In this document: piece by piece, positions 60,771-64,000 of the stretch
Numbering within the stretch: the first letter of the stretch is position 1
How the letters are laid out: each line of letters starts with the position of its first letter
Origin: Glycomyces xiaoerkulensis
GTDB lineage: Bacteria; Actinomycetota; Actinomycetes; Mycobacteriales; Micromonosporaceae
Reading direction: 5' to 3'
NCBI RefSeq assembly: GCF_002798405.1
Contig: NZ_PGGV01000033.1
Coordinates: 1 to 64,000, forward strand
DNA: 64,000 bases
Notes under the pieces: model-generated
What the model saw: the letters and a program-made list of their open reading frames with translations, nothing else
Databases searched by the model: none
Told to the model about the DNA's origin: nothing
Program-made: the position numbers and the translations under genes

Positions 60771-61271
60771 ATGGCGAACCGCATCACCCGGCGCTGGAGG
60801 CGCATCACGATCACCGGAGCCGCGCTCGCGGTCGCCGTGCTCGGCATGGCGGTGAGCACCTCGGCCGCATCCTCCGACCAGAGCCGGGACGGCACGGAGG
60901 GCCCGGCGCAAGCCTCGTCGGGCACGCCCGGCCCCAGCCCGACCGGCGTTCTCGCCGACTGCGAGGTGGAACTGGAGCTCGAATACGGCTTCGACACCGG
61001 ATCGATCTACATGCTGACCGTCACCGCGGGGGACGACACGGTCCAGGGCTGGTACGCCTCCTGGATCTGGCCGGACGACACCGAGATCACGCACGTCTTC
61101 GACGTCGAGGGCCTTCCCGAGCAGAACGGCCGCCTGGTGGAGGTCACCGCCCACCCGCAGTACGGCTACATCGAACCGGGCGAGTCGAAGTCGTTCGCGT
61201 TCCTGGTGGACACGCCGTGGCTGTACAACGCGCCCGAGATCGACTCACACTGCTACGTGTACCTCCCCTGA
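60771..61271 (+). CDS. Secreted CBM2-like protein, 166 aa
   Basis: The N-terminal signal peptide (residues 1-35: basic RRWRRI, hydrophobic core, AASS cleavage region) leads to a Pro/Ser linker and a domain of about 110 residues. Its pattern fits family 2 carbohydrate-binding modules. These begin with Cys, have GWYASWIWPDD (GW-x5-W), and end with GYIEPGESKSFAFLVD and a late Cys. Normally such modules are joined to an enzyme; here the module stands alone. It may be a scaffold or a cellulose- or chitin-binding protein. AGGAG precedes the ATG. Confidence 0.7.
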   Translation: MANRITRRWRRITITGAALAVAVLGMAVSTSAASSDQSRDGTEGPAQASSGTPGPSPTGVLADCEVELELEYGFDTGSIYMLTVTAGDDTVQGWYASWIWPDDTEITHVFDVEGLPEQNGRLVEVTAHPQYGYIEPGESKSFAFLVDTPWLYNAPEIDSHCYVYLP

Positions 61272-61284
61272 CCGCCGGCGGCGC

Positions 61285-61776
61285 CTAGCGGTAGTTGACG
61301 AACTGCAGCGCCACGTCGAGATCCTTGCCCTTGAGCAACTGGATGACCTCCTGGAGGTCGTCGCGCTTCTTGCCCGAGACGCGCAGCTTCTCGCCCTGGA
61401 TCTGCGGTTTGACGCCCTTGGGGCCCTCGTCGCGGATGATCTTGCCGATCTTCTTGGCCTTGTCCTGGGCGATCCCCTGCTGGAAGGACACGTCGATCTT
61501 GGACTCCTTGCCCGACTGGCGCGGATCGGAGGCCTCCATGGCCTTCAGCGAGATCCCGCGCTTGATGAGCTTCTCCTTGAGCACCTCCAGGGCCGCCTTG
61601 ACGCGGTCCTCGGTCTCGGCGGTCAGGACCGCCGCCCCCTCGCCGCTGCGGTCGACGCGCGCGCCGGTCCCGCGGAAGTCGAACCGGGTCGACAGCTCGC
61701 GCTGCGCCTGGTTGACGGCGTTGTCGAGCTCGGCCAGATCGATCTCGGAAACGATGTCGAACGAGGCGTCGGCCAT
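61285..61776 (-). CDS. YajQ/DUF520 family nucleotide-binding protein
   Basis: This 163-aa protein matches the YajQ family throughout: [20 protein letters not shown] at the start, [30 protein letters not shown] and [20 protein letters not shown], ending [15 protein letters not shown]. Family members bind nucleotides, in some bacteria cyclic di-GMP. The role here is not known. GGAAGGA precedes the ATG. It is convergent with the CBM2-like gene with 13 bases between the stops. Confidence 0.92.
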   Translation of the reverse strand: MADASFDIVSEIDLAELDNAVNQAQRELSTRFDFRGTGARVDRSGEGAAVLTAETEDRVKAALEVLKEKLIKRGISLKAMEASDPRQSGKESKIDVSFQQGIAQDKAKKIGKIIRDEGPKGVKPQIQGEKLRVSGKKRDDLQEVIQLLKGKDLDVALQFVNYR

Positions 61777-61948
61777 GGAAACCAGTCCTTCCAGTAGGTG
61801 GGGCGACGGTCGTCCAGCTTAGTCGGGCGCCTCCGGGCCGACCCGGCGGCCGCCGCCGTCCGCCGGAGTGAACGCCGTCTCACGGGGCCGGAACCCGGTT
61901 GCGGACGGCCGGGAGCGAAGCGCTATTCTTGCTTCCGCTACACAGCGA

Positions 61949-62030
61949 GCCAGGTTGCCCGAGCGGCCAAAGGGAGCTGACTGTAAATCAGCCGGCATTG
62001 CCTTCAGAGGTTCGAATCCTCTACCTGGCA
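61949..62030 (+). tRNA. tRNA-Tyr (GTA)
   Basis: Acceptor GCCAGGT/ACCTGGC, anticodon stem GCTGA/TCAGC with loop CTGTAAA (anticodon GTA), class II variable arm and T-arm AGAGGTTCGAATCCTCT are present. The discriminator is A62030. CCA is not encoded (CCG follows). Confidence 0.96.
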
Positions 62031-62092
62031 CCGTCGAAGCAACGGCCCGTGAACCGGGGAGGCCCGGTCGCGGGCCGTCGTCGTTCCCCCGG

Positions 62093-63313
62093 CTAGGCGC
62101 CGGCGGGGCGTCCCGGATCCGCCGACGGGGCCGGAGCGTGCTCCTCCTGCGGCTCGCAGGGGAGCCAGACGCCGACCTCCCAGCCGCCCTCGGGCCGCGG
62201 CTCCGCCCGCAGACGCCCGCCGACCGCATCGACCCGTTCGCCCAGGCCCACCAGGCCCATCCCGGCGCCGGTCTCGGCCAGCCTCCCGCGAGCGGCCCGG
62301 CCGTCGTCGCGGACGCTCACCTCCACGCCCCCGCTTCCGGCCGCGGCCACCACCACCCGCACCTGCCGGGCGTCCTGGGCGTGCTTGCGGACGTTGGTCA
62401 GCGACTCCCGCACCACCCGGTGCGCCGTGGCCGCGATCTCCGGGGCGACCCGGTCGGCCAGGTCGGGGGAGATGAAGCAGCTCGCATCGGTGCCCTCGCG
62501 GCTGAACCGGTCGACCAGCTCCTCGATCTGCGACAGGTCGCCGAGCGGATTCACCCCGGCGCCGGCGTCCTCGGCGCGCAGCATCTTCACCATCCGCCGC
62601 ATCGACGCCAGCGCCGCCAGCCCGGCCTCCTCGATACCGGCGAAGGACCGCCTCGGATCGGTGTCGGTCACCTGCGCCGCCTGCGCCAGCACCACCATCC
62701 CGGTCACGTGGTGGGCCACGAAATCGTGCATCTCGCGGGCCAGCTCCATCCGCTCGGCCCGGCGGACCTCCGCCTGCGTCTCGCGGCGCAGCCGGTCGAG
62801 CCCGCGAAGATAGGCGCCGAAGCCGACGACCGTGGACATGGCCATGACGATCATGACGATCCCGGCCGCGATCGAACCCTGGTAGACGAAGAACCGGAAG
62901 CCGATCGCGGTGAGCGCCGCGCCGAGCGCGAACGCGACCCAGCGGCCCGGCGGCGCGTCCCAGTGCCGCACCGCGTACAACATGAGCAGCAGCAGCGCGA
63001 ACATCTCGGCCACCCCCACCCCGCGGCCCTGGTTGGACGCCGTCCCCAGCGCCGTCGCCGCCAGCGAGGCGAACGCGGCGTATCCGATCCAGCGTTTGCG
63101 GCCGGGCCGGTAGCACAGGTACACCCCGAACGCCAGCAGCGCGGTCGCCGCCTGAATCCAGGAGACCGGATGGAGTATCGGCATCGGCTCGACCGGTGAA
63201 TAGGAGAACGACTCGCCCAGCAGCGACAGCCCCAGCACGCAGACGACGCCGATCTTGAGCGTGCGCATCCCGATCCGGTTCAACCGGGCGCTCCAGTTGG
63301 GCTTGGAGGTCAT
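62093..63313 (-). CDS. Sensor histidine kinase (HisKA_3, NarL-type)
   Basis: This 406-aa membrane kinase has about five N-terminal helices (residues 18-170), a short linker and a HisKA_3 dimerisation domain with the phospho-acceptor His196 in ELAREMHDFVAHHVTG. The ATPase domain has the N-box ESLTNVRKHAQDA and glycine loops TGAGMGLVGLGERV. Such kinases pair with NarL/LuxR-type regulators encoded next to them. None is adjacent here, as the tRNA-Tyr and the metallophosphoesterase are its neighbours. TACCGT ends 7 bases before the ATG. Confidence 0.9.
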   Translation of the reverse strand: MTSKPNWSARLNRIGMRTLKIGVVCVLGLSLLGESFSYSPVEPMPILHPVSWIQAATALLAFGVYLCYRPGRKRWIGYAAFASLAATALGTASNQGRGVGVAEMFALLLLMLYAVRHWDAPPGRWVAFALGAALTAIGFRFFVYQGSIAAGIVMIVMAMSTVVGFGAYLRGLDRLRRETQAEVRRAERMELAREMHDFVAHHVTGMVVLAQAAQVTDTDPRRSFAGIEEAGLAALASMRRMVKMLRAEDAGAGVNPLGDLSQIEELVDRFSREGTDASCFISPDLADRVAPEIAATAHRVVRESLTNVRKHAQDARQVRVVVAAAGSGGVEVSVRDDGRAARGRLAETGAGMGLVGLGERVDAVGGRLRAEPRPEGGWEVGVWLPCEPQEEHAPAPSADPGRPAGA

Positions 63314-63421
63314 GCCTTCGACGGTAACCGCGGAAACGGCTGCGTCGGCCGAATGGCCGAGCCGCCCCGGCCGGACCCATCCGGTCTCCTAAGTAGGGAA
63401 AATACGTGCCATTATGTGCAC

Positions 63422-64000
63422 ATGTCTCACCGTCCGCGTGATCTCAGCCCGGAAGAGCTCCGCTTCATCCCTCAGCGCCCCGTGCGATGGATGTCGCCCC
63501 GCACCCTGACCGAGACCGCCGCCCGGCTCGGGCTCGCCCGCCTGCTCGGCGGCTACCTCGACAAGCGCGAGATCTTCGAGAGCCGCCGGCAGGAGGTGTT
63601 CGCCCACGACCGGGACGAGGAGCTGTGGATCGACTACGTCGCCGACATCGGCGACGGCTTCGACGCCACCTACTCGATCGCCCACCTGATGGCGCAACCC
63701 GATCTGGAGGTCGGCGGCCGGCGCCTGCCGCGCGGCTCGGTCCTGGTCATGGGCGGCGACGAGGTCTACCCGGCCGCGAACTGGCGCGAATACGAACACC
63801 GGATGAAGGGCCCCTACGAGGCGGCGAACCCCGAGACCGAGGTGTCGCTGTACGCCATCCCGGGCAACCACGACTGGTTCGACGGGCTCACCGCCTTCGG
63901 CCGCCAGTTCATCGAGGGCCGCCGGTGGGGCGGCTACCGGACCGCCCAGACCCGCTCCTACTTCGCGCTGCGCCTGCCGCACCGCTGGTGGCTGTACGCC
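63422..64000 (+). CDS. Metallophosphoesterase, partial
   Basis: The frame opens at ATG 63422 and runs off the window after 193 codons. Residues 75-90 (YVADIGDGFDATYSIA) resemble the first metal motif (DxGDG), VMGGDEVYP the second, and IPGNHDWFDGL is the classic GNHD block. The protein is a calcineurin-like phosphoesterase of the larger actinobacterial type, and the end is outside the window. CATTAT ends 6 bases before the ATG, so translation is likely leaderless. Its substrate is unknown. Confidence 0.85.
   Translation, partial: MSHRPRDLSPEELRFIPQRPVRWMSPRTLTETAARLGLARLLGGYLDKREIFESRRQEVFAHDRDEELWIDYVADIGDGFDATYSIAHLMAQPDLEVGGRRLPRGSVLVMGGDEVYPAANWREYEHRMKGPYEAANPETEVSLYAIPGNHDWFDGLTAFGRQFIEGRRWGGYRTAQTRSYFALRLPHRWWLYA

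Overview
The window is a GC-rich actinobacterial chromosome segment. The lineage markers are a WhiB-like regulator next to a class A penicillin-binding protein and two ArsA-type ATPases, CarD beside an LpqE-like lipoprotein, a DUF3151 protein, and many ATG starts preceded only by a TANNNT box, as in leaderless actinobacterial mRNAs. The genus cannot be fixed from the sequence. Most of the window reads as core genome. Short accessory patches sit at the left edge, at 9.0-9.8 kb, at 14.9-20.1 kb, at 22.1-23.7 kb and at 29.8-30.5 kb.

Layout. 0.4-2.0 kb: small unknown genes. 2.1-8.6 kb: a maltose/maltodextrin locus with malE-malF-malG on the minus strand, divergent from a LacI regulator that overlaps a GH13 alpha-glucosidase gene; no malK is present. 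8.6-9.8 kb: a VapBC-type toxin-antitoxin pair and an orphan FitA/Arc-like antitoxin whose frame has lost its stop. 9.8-14.7 kb: class II fructose-bisphosphate aldolase, a small acidic protein, an S9 oligopeptidase and a GH27 alpha-galactosidase. 14.8-20.1 kb: tRNA-Phe, then an island carrying a 1270-residue nSTAND/WD40 protein and a small membrane protein, closed by a degenerate second copy of the tRNA-Phe 3' half. 20.1-23.7 kb: an ABC exporter facing a palindromic operator and a decayed reading frame, three overlapping small unknown genes and a stray C-terminal module. 23.7-30.5 kb: a secreted GH43/ricin-B enzyme, a degenerate tRNA-like sequence, haloalkane dehalogenase plus a SnoaL-like protein divergent from a MarR regulator, an aldehyde dehydrogenase, a TSUP permease and a TnpB-derived protein with no nuclease domain.

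30.6-38.0 kb: catalase divergent from a Fur/CatR regulator with a clear operator, NhaA, DUF3151, a Rieske lipoprotein, and an acyl-CoA carboxylase/acyl-CoA dehydrogenase pair under a 22-bp palindrome. 38.2-45.4 kb: a membrane acyltransferase with an SGNH-like domain, a three-gene cluster resembling type VII secretion substrates, DeoD, tRNA-Ser(CGA), a membrane-anchored EEP phosphohydrolase and an orphan ABC ATPase. 45.5-53.3 kb: PBP, WhiB-like regulator, two ArsA-like ATPases, membrane protein, DUF4177, RidA and a fumarylacetoacetase-like enzyme; its first part matches the mycobacterial ponA2-whiB4-Rv3680-Rv3679 order as I recall it. 53.3-64.0 kb: TPR protein, ispF-carD, LpqE-like lipoprotein, DnaQ-type exonuclease, alanine/glycine symporter, RecD2-like helicase, CBM2-like secreted protein, YajQ, tRNA-Tyr, an orphan histidine kinase and a metallophosphoesterase cut by the window end.

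The most promising accessory unit is the tRNA-Phe-bounded island. It has att-like direct repeats, no visible integrase, a large STAND NTPase, a small two-helix membrane protein and a perfect 32-bp palindrome between the two genes.
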